Below, piece after piece: positions 36,508-45,602 of a stretch of 64,000 nt of DNA; within the stretch, counting starts at the first letter, position 1, and each line of letters starts with the position of its first letter. Origin of the DNA: Candidatus Parabeggiatoa sp. nov. 2 (GTDB taxonomy: Bacteria > Pseudomonadota > Gammaproteobacteria > Beggiatoales > Beggiatoaceae); assembly GCA_002085445.1 (NCBI GenBank), contig NBMI01000061.1:1-64000 (forward strand). Direction: 5' to 3'. The translations under genes were made by a program, and so were the position numbers. Below the pieces are notes generated by a model. That model saw nothing but the letters and a program-made list of their open reading frames with translations, made no database searches and had not been told where the DNA came from.

Positions 36508-36953
36508 TGTGAATTAATGTCAATTTAGGTATTAGAGACCAAGTTTCTTCAAGAAACTTGGTTTCTCAGAACCTAGTAGTCTGTCAGTCGTCCAAACTAA
36601 CGTTTGGCAACGCCCTTAAATCCGTCCAAACGTCAGACAGGAGTCCAAACTTTAGTTTGGCAGGACTCCAATCGTTGTTCCAGTTTTTCCGCGCTAGAAA
36701 AACTTAGTTTGGCAGGAGTCCAAAGTTTTTCGTACACGAAAACTTTTGCCGATGCTCCAGTTTTTCCGCGCTAGAAAAACTTAGTTTGGCAATGCCACAG
36801 TAGTTTGGCAGTACCAAGTTAAAACGGTTACCCGTCAATAGAACTTTGACAAAATACTAGAAACCAAGTATTGCTGTCAATCATTTTGTGAGAGTAGAAG
36901 TACATTTGTACGCGAGGTTCGCAACAAAGGAACATTAATGGTATCCAAAAAAT
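36508..36953. repeat. GTCCAAAC-type palindromes, no gene
   Basis: Several GTCCAAACTTTAGTTTGG-type dyads (about 36579, 36651, 36696) alternate with a TTTTTCCGCGCTAGAAAAAC hairpin present twice. They sit between yggT and the RAYT transposase and look like its REP-type companions. Confidence 0.75.
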
Positions 36954-36990
36954 AAACCTCCGAGGTTTTCAAAACTCGGAGGTTTTTTTT
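36954..36990 (+). terminator. Strong intrinsic terminator
   Basis: AAACCTCCGAG (36954-36964) pairs with CTCGGAGGTTT (36975-36985), and the T-run extends to 36990. The same palindrome occurs after purE (46108) and inside the kinase gene at about 55186. Confidence 0.8.
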
Positions 36991-37071
36991 GTCATGGAGA
37001 AGCTTGGAGTCCATGCTGAAGCTTTGGATTCCAGTTGTACAAAGTTGAAGCTTTGGATTCCAATTCAAAAT

Positions 37072-37605
37072 TTAAAAGTCGTCTTCTTCTATTTTGAGGT
37101 TTTTGTATTCTGTGTTTTCACGAAATTGTTTGACTATTTTGGTACGCCCGATTTTTCCAAAGTCGTCTTGGAAGCTGGAAAATGGGTAGTCATTAAGATT
37201 GGTGACGTAGCCATGTTTGATGGGATTATTTAGTAAGTAATTCTGGCGGATTTTGTATTATTTTTCGTTTCGTGGACAATAATCCCAATAATTCCACCAT
37301 ACCTGTTTTTTGCAGTTTGTCGTTTGACTGATTAAAAAACAGGATTGTGAATGAATGCTTTGCATTATTTTTGGTAAATCTTCACCTTTGCGGCTACTAC
37401 CCAACAAGTGATAGTGATTGTCCAAAATGACCCAATGATCCAGTATCCAATCTTTTTCCTGAAAAACTTTATGAATTAGACGCAACAGTTCAGCTTTTAT
37501 GTCTTCGTTTGCCAACAACAGACGTTTTTCATAAATAGCCGCAGTAATAAAGTAAGGCGAATTGTCACAGAAAAAATGAATAGGTGTATGTAGATGTTTA
37601 TTCAT
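37072..37605 (-). pseudogene. REP-associated tyrosine transposase (RAYT, IS200-like) with in-frame stop
   Basis: Read from ATG 37605, the frame gives an IS200/Y1-type transposase: NSPYFITAAIYEKRLLL, WVILDNHYHLLGSS with the HYH (HUH) metal motif, and WWNYWDYCPRNEK. A TAA at 37258-37260 then interrupts. The same frame continues YKIRQNYLLNNPIKHGYVTNL, DYPFSSFQDDFGKIG and FRENTEYKNLKIEEDDF to a stop at 37072-37074, exactly as full RAYTs (about 170-180 residues) do. So it is one nonsense change from intact. GTCCAAAGCT...AGCTTTGGAC palindromes flank it (about 36998-37060 and 37619-37642). RAYTs act on such REP hairpins. Confidence 0.88.
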
Positions 37606-37618
37606 ACTAATATGTAAT

Positions 37619-37645
37619 CGTCCAAAGCTGAAGCTTTGGACTCCA
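37619..37645. repeat. REP-like palindrome next to the RAYT
   Basis: GTCCAAAGCT and AGCTTTGGAC arms separated by GA. Similar copies lie at about 22626, 42000, 42030 and 58933. It abuts the 5' side of the transposase. Confidence 0.75.
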
Positions 37646-37653
37646 GCTTTGTA

Positions 37654-38220
37654 CTAGGAAATATATTCGGCTGTGTAGCGTTCTACTTTGAGGGTATTTG
37701 ACCAATAGTTCGGTGGTAGGCCGGCTTTTTGTTTTAAATGGTGGAGAAAGTCGGTGGGTTCGGTTAAGGATTCCCAGACGGAGGGCAAAAAGGTGCCTTT
37801 GCGAAAGCCTTCTGTTAGGATGAGTCCGTCTACGCCGGGGCGCAGTTGTTGGATGAGGTGTTCTTCGGAGTCAAAGGTTATTGGCTCTGGTTCGCTTAGG
37901 ATGGAGATGTGGATGTCCAGCTGTGGAAATTCGTTACTTTTGAGTCCGGGAAAACGGGGATCGGAAAAGGCCGCGGCGTGTGCATGGTAAGCGACATCAC
38001 TGATCAGTGGGCGCTGAGCCACGAGTGTGCCTATGCAGCCGCGCAGGTTGTTGTTGATTTCTAAGGTGACAAAGGTGGCCCGCAATTTTTGCAATTCTTC
38101 TGCATAGTCTTGCGGTTCTACCGCGAGTGGTTTGCCTTTGTCGAGGCCGTGTTTGATGGATTGTTTGGCGATTTCTAATAGTGTGTCGCCGTGTTCTTTA
38201 GTTAAAAGCATAAGCGCCAT
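37654..38220 (-). CDS. amrA: AmmeMemoRadiSam system protein A (AMMECR1 family)
   Basis: 188 residues with an AMMECR1 domain. Conserved NNNLRGCIGTL and AFSDPRFPGL are seen, then VDGLILTEGFRKGTFLPSVWE. The frame overlaps the end of amrB by 23 bases (38198-38220), which implies coupled translation; an internal ATG at 38211 is an alternative start. With Memo-like AmrB and the radical SAM enzyme AmrS, it forms a conserved trio in bacteria and archaea whose reaction is not established. Cytoplasmic. Confidence 0.93.
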   Translation of the reverse strand: MALMLLTKEHGDTLLEIAKQSIKHGLDKGKPLAVEPQDYAEELQKLRATFVTLEINNNLRGCIGTLVAQRPLISDVAYHAHAAAFSDPRFPGLKSNEFPQLDIHISILSEPEPITFDSEEHLIQQLRPGVDGLILTEGFRKGTFLPSVWESLTEPTDFLHHLKQKAGLPPNYWSNTLKVERYTAEYIS

Positions 38221-38986
38221 ACCCCACTACTTGATCTTTTGTGCCGGCAGTATCGCCAGAATTTCGCAAATCGACTGTTTTGGCCGAGAGGCCTCGTGTC
38301 CGTGCGACCTGTAATAGGCCGTTGACGGGATACCGTCCACAGGCTTGTTCGTGATAAATGTCTTCTGGGCGCAGGTTTTCGATAGCGATAGAGGTCAATT
38401 TGTCCATTTGTTGCGCCTTTTCGTAGTCGCGATAGTGGCTTAAGTCGGAACTGATGACTATTAGCGTTTCTTCGCCGCCCCAGAGTTTTTCTAGGACTTC
38501 TCCTACTTGTTCGGGGCTGGCATCACCTACAACTAAGGGAATGAGCTTGAAGTCTCCTAAGACTTCTTGTAGAAATGGTAATTGGACTTCGAGACTGTGT
38601 TCGTTGGCGTGTGCTTGATCTAGCACGGTGACTTGGGGCAGAGACAGGATTTCATCAATGGCTTGCTTGTCCACGGGTATCTCGCCCAAGGGCGTGGCAA
38701 AACTTGTCATGCTGCTGGCCGCTAGTCCTTCCAACGGAACTCGGTGAGAGGGGCCGAGTAGTACGACTTTCTTTATGGTGTCGCGGGCCGGTGTCAGTCG
38801 CGCATAGACGCTGGCGGCAATTGGCCCAGAATAGACGTAACCGGCATGTGGTGCTATGATGGCTTTGGGGACTGATGGTTCTGAAGTGTTTGTTTCTTTT
38901 AACAATTTTCTGACCATCGTCCGTAATTCATTGGCCGGTGCAGGGTAAAACGTACCGGCGACTGCGGGTGTTCTTACTGTTTTCAT
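38198..38986 (-). CDS. amrB: AmmeMemoRadiSam system protein B (Memo family)
   Basis: 262 residues. Memo-family proteins resemble class III extradiol dioxygenases with a metal site made of His residues. Seen here: IIAPHAGYVYSGPIAASVYA, LLGPSHRVPLEG, HSLEVQLPFLQ and VISSDLSHYRDY, which hold the conserved His/Asp. The start MKTVRTPAVAGTFYPA is typical. First gene of the amrB-amrA unit, divergent from amrS across a 154-base repeat-containing spacer that should carry both promoters. Confidence 0.94.
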   Translation of the reverse strand: MKTVRTPAVAGTFYPAPANELRTMVRKLLKETNTSEPSVPKAIIAPHAGYVYSGPIAASVYARLTPARDTIKKVVLLGPSHRVPLEGLAASSMTSFATPLGEIPVDKQAIDEILSLPQVTVLDQAHANEHSLEVQLPFLQEVLGDFKLIPLVVGDASPEQVGEVLEKLWGGEETLIVISSDLSHYRDYEKAQQMDKLTSIAIENLRPEDIYHEQACGRYPVNGLLQVARTRGLSAKTVDLRNSGDTAGTKDQVVGYGAYAFN

Positions 38987-39140
38987 CGTTTTTTACCTTT
39001 TTGTTGCATTGCCGAGCTATTCAAGTATATCATTGTTTGTAGTGGTTGCTACTATAAATGTGTTTTAGTCGCTAAAGCGACTACTACAAACGCTACTACA
39101 AACGCTACAAATTACCCATTACCAGCTATCAATTACCAAT

Positions 39141-40235
39141 ATGAATACTTCAGCATTACAAACTATTGTACCAACTCGTTATTGGCACCAATTAGAGGAT
39201 GGGCGTATCCAATGTGATTTGTGTCCTCGCGCTTGTAAGTTGAAAGAGGGGCAGCAGGGTTTGTGTTTTGTGCGATCCAATCAAAAGCAACAAATTGTGT
39301 TGACGACTTATGGGCGTTCTAGCGGATTTTGCATTGATCCCATTGAGAAAAAACCGCTTAATCATTTTTTGCCAGGCACACCTATTTTGTCGTTTGGCAC
39401 GGCCGGTTGTAATCTCGCGTGTAAATTTTGCCAAAATTGGGATGTGAGCAAGTCTCGCCAAATGGATAGGCTCGCTGATCAAGCGGCACCCGATGTGCTT
39501 GCTCGCGCTGCTCAAAAATGGGGTTGTCGCAGCGTGGCTTATACTTATAATGATCCCGTTATTTTTCACGAGTATGCGATTGATGTGGCTAAAGAGTGCC
39601 GCGAACGGGATATTAAATCGGTGGCCGTCACGGCGGGTTATATTTGTGACGAGCCGCGCACCGAGTTTTTTAGTTATATGGATGCCGCTAACATGGACTT
39701 AAAGGCTTTCACAGAGAGATTTTATTATAAATTGACCGGTGGGCATTTGCAGCCGGTGCTCGATACTTTGCGCTATCTCAAACATGAGACGAATGTTTGG
39801 TTTGAGCTAACGACGTTGCTTATTCCGGACGAAAATGATTCTGAAACAGAACTTGAAGAAATGACACAATGGGTCGTGGAAAATCTCGGCCCTGATGTGC
39901 CGATGCACTTCACCGGTTTTCATCCTGACTGGAAAATGTTAGATAAGCTCCCGACTTCGGCTCACACTTTGTCGATGGCTCGCCAAATCGCTCTAAAGAA
40001 TGGGGTGCGCTATGCTTATACCGGTAATGTGCATGATAAGCAAGGCGGGAGTACTTATTGTCATAGCTGCGGCAATTTACTCATTGGACGCGACTGGTAT
40101 ATATTAAGTGATTGGAATTTGACGGCCGATGGTAAGTGTAATCGGTGTGGTACCGCTTGCGCGGGCGTATTCGCAGCCCAAGCTGGCGATTGGGGTGCAA
40201 AACGTTTACCTGTTAGGCTGCGAGATTTTGCTTGA
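39141..40235 (+). CDS. amrS: AmmeMemoRadiSam system radical SAM enzyme
   Basis: 364 residues. The radical SAM cluster motif C-x3-C-x2-C is CNLACKFC (C90, C94, C97). An upstream CDLCPRAC (25-32) and C-terminal cysteines (YCHSCG, CNRCGTAC) match this family, which is related to pyruvate formate-lyase activating enzymes. AYTYNDPVIFHEYA and DLKAFTERFY are characteristic. It is expected to make a 5'-deoxyadenosyl radical; the substrate is unknown. Divergent from amrB-amrA, completing the trio. Confidence 0.94.
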   Translation: MNTSALQTIVPTRYWHQLEDGRIQCDLCPRACKLKEGQQGLCFVRSNQKQQIVLTTYGRSSGFCIDPIEKKPLNHFLPGTPILSFGTAGCNLACKFCQNWDVSKSRQMDRLADQAAPDVLARAAQKWGCRSVAYTYNDPVIFHEYAIDVAKECRERDIKSVAVTAGYICDEPRTEFFSYMDAANMDLKAFTERFYYKLTGGHLQPVLDTLRYLKHETNVWFELTTLLIPDENDSETELEEMTQWVVENLGPDVPMHFTGFHPDWKMLDKLPTSAHTLSMARQIALKNGVRYAYTGNVHDKQGGSTYCHSCGNLLIGRDWYILSDWNLTADGKCNRCGTACAGVFAAQAGDWGAKRLPVRLRDFA

Positions 40236-40976
40236 GTATACTTAGTATCGTCAGAAATTGCGCTTTTTTTAATTTAACAGCCAACAGCTAAAGCAGTTGT
40301 CTGAAAGCTCAAGTCACCTAAAGGTGACTAACCTCGGGGATTTTTCCAAAAGGCCAAAAGCGCAAATTGTGACGGTGGACAGTATAAGTACTTAGGAGTC
40401 CAAACGACGCAAAAGTTTCAACCTGTACGATTAAAAATGGTTCACTTGAAATACGCCCGACTAATGATGGTTTTGTGCGTTTATTGAGTTCTACTTTGTC
40501 ACATGACAGCTAAGTGCTAAGTTATTGATTTATATAGAGGGCCTCTTGGGGCCATTCTTTTAAAATCAATGAGTTACATTAAATCTGACAAAGTCGAATT
40601 AGTACCGTGCCAAAATCGGCCGTATTTCGGTAAGTTATTGATTTTACATCTATAAAACATCATCTTTTTAACCGTACAGTGCGAAAAGTTTCGCGGAGCG
40701 AAACAAACTTTTGCGTCGTTTTTAGTTTGGGCTATCCAAACTTTGCTCCGAAAAACGGACTCCTACCAAAATGAATGAATGGCCCCTAAATCAATCCGTT
40801 TCGGAACGCATAATTTGCACTTTTGTCATTCCGAACCCAAAGCCAAGGGCGTTGCCCCTTTTTATATTAATCTCGCACCAAAGCCAGGGGCGGTGCCCCT
40901 GGCTGTATTAATCTCGCCCCGTTGGGGCTTGCCAAGGGCGGTGCTCGCACCAAAGCCCTTAGATGATAAAAACCCA
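40236..40976. other. Intergenic with hairpins and GCCCC repeats
   Basis: Holds AGTCACCTAAAGGTGACT (about 40311-40328, a TAAA-loop hairpin), a TAAGTTATTGATTT/AAATCAATGAGTTAC inverted element (about 40519-40576), an AAAGTTTCGCGGAGCGAAAC hairpin (about 40687-40706) and GCCCC repeats (about 40858-40940). The frame before 40977 is translated repeat. Confidence 0.7.
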
Positions 40977-41995
40977 ATGAAAGACAACATATTTGTCCAA
41001 AAGTTAAGACTACAAAATTTTCTATCCTACGGCCCTCAGGGAGAAGAAATTGAATTGCAACCACTTAATGTGTTAATTGGCCCTAATGGTTCTGGGAAGT
41101 CGAACCTTATTGAAGCGTTTGGGATTCTAAAAGCAATACCGACAGATTTACAGGTTCCCATTCGTAAGGGAGGTGGTGTCAATGAATTTCTTTGGAAAGG
41201 CAAAGAGGAAGTTCCTATCGCTAAAATTGAAGCCTTCCTCAATGATTCTGAACAGTCCAAAATTCTAAACTATCATCTGAGTTTCACTAGCGTTAATCAG
41301 AGACTTGAAATAGTAAAAGAGATCATTGGTCATGTAGAAATAAAAAAAATAACTTTTCAGACATTGGCTTATATCGCCACGGGCACCTAGGCCAAGGTTC
41401 AGCACTCCGAAAACCGCAACATACTGATTTACCAGAACATCCTCTCGAAGAAGAAGGCAGTAACTTCGGCCTCGTTTTGAATGACTTGCAATATAAGCTC
41501 CGTAGTCAACAGGTTCTTGAACAGTTCCAAAAGTTTTATGAGGAAGCAGAAGAACTGAGTATCAAAATTTACGGTGGAACCGTTCAAATATTTATCCGTG
41601 AAAAAGGCTTAAGTTCGCCTATTCCAGCTCCCCGTCTCTCCGACGGCACATTGCATTATTTATTTTTAATGGCACTACTGCTCGATCCAAATCCACCGCC
41701 GCTCTTATGTATTGAAGAACCTGAAATCTGTTTACATCCAGAGATTTTACCCACCCTTGCTGAAATGCTTGTTGACGCTTCGCAGAGAACACAATTGATT
41801 GTGACGACGCATTCTGATGGTTTAGTGTCGGCACTTTCTGAATATCCTGATGTGATATTGGTTTGTGAACGTGATGATGAAGGAAGCTACTTACATCGTC
41901 TTGATTCGCGAGAACTGAAAAAAGGGTTAGGAAAGTATTCTCTAGGCGAACTTTGGCTGATGGGAGAACTTGGAGGAATAACACCCCCCACTTAG
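40977..41995 (+). pseudogene. AAA ATPase (RecF/OLD-like), frameshifted with internal loss
   Basis: The first frame (ATG 40977 to 41390) starts IFVQKLRLQNFLSYGPQGEEIEL and has Walker A GPNGSGKSNLIEA (35-42 region), then GGGVNEFLWKG. The second frame (open from about 41381 to 41995) gives LRKPQHTDLPEHPLEEEGSN, signature LSDGTLHYLFLMALL, Walker B LLCIEEPEICLHPE and TTHSDGLVSAL. The frames are offset, and the middle (about 40-60 residues in this family) is missing near 41390. This ABC-type ATPase family is often linked to DNA repair or defence. The C-terminus ends in REP-like DNA. Two separate polypeptides are unlikely to function. Confidence 0.82.
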
Positions 41996-42090
41996 ATGGA
42001 GTCCAAAGCTTTAGCTTTGGACTTAGATTCCGTCCAAACCTAAAGGTTTGGACGACTGCCAAACCTAAAGGTTTGGACTCCAAATCAAAA
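41996..42090. repeat. REP-like GTCCAAA palindromes
   Basis: GTCCAAAGC-TTTA-GCTTTGGAC (about 42001-42022) followed by GTCCAAACC-TAAA-GGTTTGGAC and a second CCAAACC-TAAA-GGTTTGG. The stems differ by paired changes. They lie between convergent genes. Confidence 0.85.
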
Positions 42091-42123
42091 CGACTCGTTA
42101 ATTATTGTAAAAACAATAAGTTA

Positions 42124-43014
42124 TCAGTAATTTCGTGTCACAATATAGTTTGCCATCCAGCGCAACGGCTCCGCTTTTTGGTCAAAATCGGTTAAGCTTG
42201 TTATGGCATCTTCAATTAATTCCTCGGCCATTTGTTTGGCGCCACGTAGCCCCAATAAGGAGGGATAAGTCACTTTGTCATGGGCAATGTCTGAGCCTTG
42301 ACGTTTGCCTAGCATTTTGGTAGTCGATTCGACATCTAAAATATCGTCTTGGATTTGAAAGGCTAAACCAATGCACTTGGCATAATGATCAAGTTTTTCC
42401 AGCCGGCTTAAGTTAATAGAGGGAGATGCCAAAGCGCCGAGTTTGACGCTGGCACGAATCAGTGCCCCGGTTTTGTGGATGTGCATATTTTCCAATTCAG
42501 CAATGTTTAAAGATTGCCCGACGGATTCAATATCAATCGCTTGTCCACCCGCCATACCGCGTGAGCCACTCGCCTGCGCCAACGTCTCAATCATTTCCAA
42601 GCGTTGTTTGTCAGTCGTTTGCAAATTGGGATCGTGACTGAGAATATAAAAGGCGAGCATTTGTAGCGCATCACCGGCAAGAATGGCGGTGGCTTCATCA
42701 AATGCTTTGTGACAAGTCGGTTTACCTCGGCGCAAATCGTCATCATCCATTGCCGGCAAATCATCATGTACCAATGAATAAGCATGAACAAATTCAACTG
42801 CACAAGCGGGTGCATCCAATGAAACCGGATTAACATCAAGGGCGCTGCCCGTTAAATAAACAAGTAACGGGCGCACACGTTTGCCGCCATTAAGTACTGC
42901 ATACCGCATCGCTTCGTGCAAGTGCGTGGGTTGAATAGAGGCGGCTGGCAACCACGACTCCAAAGCTGCATCGACTCGTTGTCGATAAGTCGTCATCAAA
43001 TATTTTAGGGACAT
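42124..43014 (-). CDS. ispA: Farnesyl/geranyl diphosphate synthase
   Basis: 296 residues of the short-chain prenyl transferase family, making farnesyl diphosphate from IPP and DMAPP. The first Asp-rich motif is DDLPAMD (84-90), in HAYSLVHDDLPAMDDDDLRRG, and the second is QIQDDILD. LNGGKRVRPLL binds IPP. GMAGGQAIDIE and IAHDKVTYPSLLG are typical of IspA. The start ATG 43014 (MSLKYLMTTYRQRV) is preferred over a TTG at 43020. The common partners xseB and dxs are absent here. Confidence 0.95.
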   Translation of the reverse strand: MSLKYLMTTYRQRVDAALESWLPAASIQPTHLHEAMRYAVLNGGKRVRPLLVYLTGSALDVNPVSLDAPACAVEFVHAYSLVHDDLPAMDDDDLRRGKPTCHKAFDEATAILAGDALQMLAFYILSHDPNLQTTDKQRLEMIETLAQASGSRGMAGGQAIDIESVGQSLNIAELENMHIHKTGALIRASVKLGALASPSINLSRLEKLDHYAKCIGLAFQIQDDILDVESTTKMLGKRQGSDIAHDKVTYPSLLGLRGAKQMAEELIEDAITSLTDFDQKAEPLRWMANYIVTRNY

Positions 43015-43389
43015 TTGCAAAATGGCCTTTATTGAGTAAGAAAATGGTAAGACATTTTACCAAGAATTTTGAGGTGGGCTTTATACTAATGAAAAATGAA
43101 AAATGAAAAATGAAAAATGAGTCAATCAATGGTAAGTAGATAATTTGGCTAGGAATTTAAATTTTAGTTCCGGCATGTCATTTTCACCGATTTGAAGTAC
43201 GTTCCGTTTAATTCATTGAGAAACCGCGATGTGTGCTTAGCGATCCTTGCACAGAGACAGGAGTGCTTAGCGATCCTTGCACATCTAATAAGCAGAGAAA
43301 TTGTGTTATGATTGATATTAGAAGTGCAAAGCTCCGCAGCGCTCAGCTTTGCACTCAGGATTCCTTTGTTCAAAAAAATGGAGAACTTT
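43015..43389. other. Intergenic: AAAAATG heptamers and a perfect hairpin
   Basis: AAAAATG heptamers (43089-43119), a CATTTTCACCG...ACGTTCCG copy (about 43180-43208), the direct repeat GTGCTTAGCGATCCTTGCACA (twice, 43222-43281) and a perfect hairpin AGTGCAAAGCT/AGCTTTGCACT (43323-43333 with 43345-43355) just before the DUF4124 gene. Confidence 0.75.
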
Positions 43390-43833
43390 ATGAAAAGACT
43401 CTCGTTACTACTGCTGCTAAGCGGACTTATCATCAATGCGTCTGCCACCGAAATCTATCGCTGTCAAGATGAAGAAGGCAATATAATCTACACCCAAACG
43501 CCATCCGCCGCGTGTTTGGAAAAAGTGGATTTACCCACTGAACAATCCATCACTTCTGACACGAAAACCGAGGTTCAAAAAGACTCAGAGGAAAACGCGC
43601 CGCCCTCCGGCGAAAAAGCGGCAACGCCACCCACACGGACTCTTGAGGAAAACTGCAAAATAGCCAACCAACAATTGCAGTTGTTCAACTCCAAGCGTCC
43701 TTTGATGAAACCAGACAAAGAAAATCAGGGCAAATTTATCGTCTTGACTGATAAAATGCGTCAGCAAGAAAAAGCCAAAATGCAGGCTTATGTTGACAAG
43801 TATTGTGCGAAAAAGGAATCGGAGGAAGAATAA
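43390..43833 (+). CDS. Secreted DUF4124-domain protein
   Basis: 147 residues. The signal peptide MKRLSLLLLLSGLIINASA precedes a DUF4124 segment (TEIYRCQDEEGNIIYTQTPSAACLEKVDLP), a small Cys-containing periplasmic domain common in gammaproteobacteria. A charged linker (about 60-90) and a helical C-terminal half (TLEENCKIANQQLQLFNS...KAKMQAYVDKYC) follow, typical of this group. GGAGA precedes the ATG at 43390; the longer frame upstream covers a repeat hairpin. The stop overlaps the next start (TAATG). Function unknown. Confidence 0.85.
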   Translation: MKRLSLLLLLSGLIINASATEIYRCQDEEGNIIYTQTPSAACLEKVDLPTEQSITSDTKTEVQKDSEENAPPSGEKAATPPTRTLEENCKIANQQLQLFNSKRPLMKPDKENQGKFIVLTDKMRQQEKAKMQAYVDKYCAKKESEEE

Positions 43834-44177
43834 TGCCGTATTTGCAAATTCAAACCAACAGTGACGTAAAACCAGAACAACAGACGACGTTATTGGCAAA
43901 TGCCTCACAAACCGTTGCCCAAGCTTTAGGGAAACCAGAACGTTATGTGATGGTGGCTCTACAAGCCAATACGCCAATGTTGTTTGCCGGAACGGATCAA
44001 CCGACAGCCTTTTTAGTGCTAAAAAGCATCCGTTTACCGACGGCGAGTACCGCAGAACTGTCAAAAAAATTGTGTGCCTTCATTGAAGACAGCCTGAAGA
44101 TTCCCAAGGATAGGGTGTATATTGAATTCACCAACGCCGAAGCGTCGCTATGGGGATGGGATGGAAGGACTTTTTGA
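43833..44177 (+). CDS. MIF / phenylpyruvate tautomerase-like protein
   Basis: 114 residues, the length of MIF-family trimeric tautomerases. Pro follows the initiator Met (MPYLQIQTN) and would be the catalytic N-terminal base. KPERYVMVALQANTPMLFAGT and PKDRVYIEFTNAEASLWGWDGRTF match MIF conserved blocks, including the C-terminal GWDGRTF. GGAGGAAG lies at good spacing, and the start overlaps the DUF4124 stop, so translation is coupled. Bacterial substrates are unknown. Confidence 0.92.
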   Translation: MPYLQIQTNSDVKPEQQTTLLANASQTVAQALGKPERYVMVALQANTPMLFAGTDQPTAFLVLKSIRLPTASTAELSKKLCAFIEDSLKIPKDRVYIEFTNAEASLWGWDGRTF

Positions 44178-44515
44178 CAGTATAATTAGTTTGTAGTAGG
44201 CGATTTATCGCCTTTGGAGTGTTTGTATACTTTACATGATAAGATTTCTCAGAGCAAAGAAATGACAGAAAGAGCTATATTTATGGCGGTGCTCAGTATA
44301 GTCGGCTTGTAATCGCCTTTTTAGTGGCTAAAGCCACTACTATACTTAGCACCGTTACAACATCGTTCCGAGCGAAGCGAGATCATAAGAGCTTCTTTAC
44401 ACACCCCTACCCCGTCCAATCGGGGAATAAAACCGTGGCGGGATGTGTCGCGATTCTAAAACCGTTTCCGAGCGAAGCGAGAGCATTTTTAACGGTGCAA
44501 AGTATACAAACGGTA
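44178..44515. repeat. GGCGATTTATCGCC and AGTGGCTAAAGCCACT hairpins, CGAGCGAAGCGAGA direct repeats
   Basis: One hairpin of each kind (about 44191-44215 and 44323-44340) and two CCGAGCGAAGCGAGA copies (44367-44381 and 44467-44481) about 100 bases apart. No gene. Confidence 0.75.
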
Positions 44516-45427
44516 TTACAAATCGCCGTTAGCGCCGGCTTCAATAATCTCCATCAACTTCTCAGTGAAAGAGACAGCCTGATTGTGCAAATGAGAGGGT
44601 AACAACATATCCAGATTCATCATCACAAACCACCCTTTGCCCTCATTGTCTTCAACCAAAGTAATCCGACAAGGCATATAAACGAGATAGCCTATATCAT
44701 GCTTAAGCAGTTTTTGAGAAATTCTCGCATCGCAAAATTGAAAAATATCTGTGCGTCTAATGTTTGGGAGTCCCAGTGCCTTGTACTCGTCAGTCAGATT
44801 GAGACGAGCAACCGTTTTTACATTCAAGTTATTGGCACGCAATAACAAGGATTCAATCGCTTCATCTATGTCCACATCCTCAACAATCGGCATTTTGACG
44901 ACTGTCTGAGCCATATCCATAAAGGGCATGTTTGCCGGAGTTGCCGCGGGCGAAGCACCAATAATCTTCATCAAAGTGCCACAAACTTTGCCAGCTTGTT
45001 TCTTCAACTCCGGCGGCATCGTTGCCATAGAGGCCTTGAAAATATTAGGGTTTATCATCACAAACCAACCTTTGCTCTGCTCATCTTCAATCAAGCCCAC
45101 CCGACAAGGGAGATAAGCGGCAAAGTTCATGTCGTGTTCAATCAATGCCTTAGCAAGTTTGGCATCGCAAAATTGGAAAATTTCGATGCGTCTGATGTTG
45201 GATAGCCCCTGTGCCTTGTACTCTTTGTGCAAATAGTTATGGGCGATTTCTTGAATACCCTTCTTTTCTGCCTCTTTTTTCAGGTACTTAGCCGCCTCAT
45301 CCATCGACTTCGGGGCAATCGGCACTTTGACGACTGTCATGCCAATATCAATGGTAGGCATGTTTGAGGCTGATGCGACTGTCATCAGCAGTAGAGAGAA
45401 TGCAATAGCAATTAAGCGTGGTATCAT
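44516..45427 (-). CDS. Exported tandem DUF302 protein
   Basis: 303 residues. A signal peptide (MIPRLIAIAFSLLLMTVASA) is followed by two DUF302-like domains (about 25-155 and 165-300). Each contains an IRR-(I/T)-(E/D)-IFQFCDA block, a Y-(L/M)-PCR-(V/I)-(G/T)-L-(I/V)-ED block and KGWFVM-(I/M)-N. The repeats are about 45 percent alike by eye, so they arose by duplication. DUF302 domains are small alpha-beta units frequent in sulfur oxidisers and are sometimes fused to redox proteins; the conserved Cys in FQFCDA and PCR could matter. Periplasmic. Function unknown. Confidence 0.85.
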   Translation of the reverse strand: MIPRLIAIAFSLLLMTVASASNMPTIDIGMTVVKVPIAPKSMDEAAKYLKKEAEKKGIQEIAHNYLHKEYKAQGLSNIRRIEIFQFCDAKLAKALIEHDMNFAAYLPCRVGLIEDEQSKGWFVMINPNIFKASMATMPPELKKQAGKVCGTLMKIIGASPAATPANMPFMDMAQTVVKMPIVEDVDIDEAIESLLLRANNLNVKTVARLNLTDEYKALGLPNIRRTDIFQFCDARISQKLLKHDIGYLVYMPCRITLVEDNEGKGWFVMMNLDMLLPSHLHNQAVSFTEKLMEIIEAGANGDL

Positions 45428-45602
45428 AATTTACACCTTTGTGTATAGTGAGAGTACAACGGATTTTTCATAAGCACAGCTTAATGATAAACTATGTTTT
45501 CAAATAAAACCACCTTTGACGAATTGCTTTATGCAAACGGTTATGATTTTCGGCCGTGCTGCAGGCTTTTGCGTCGATTTTAGTTTGGCAAATCAATAAT
45601 AA

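Noticed and set aside
36994-37233. 79-codon plus-strand frame opposite the RAYT
   Set aside because: It is the antisense of the C-terminal half of the transposase and REP-like DNA.
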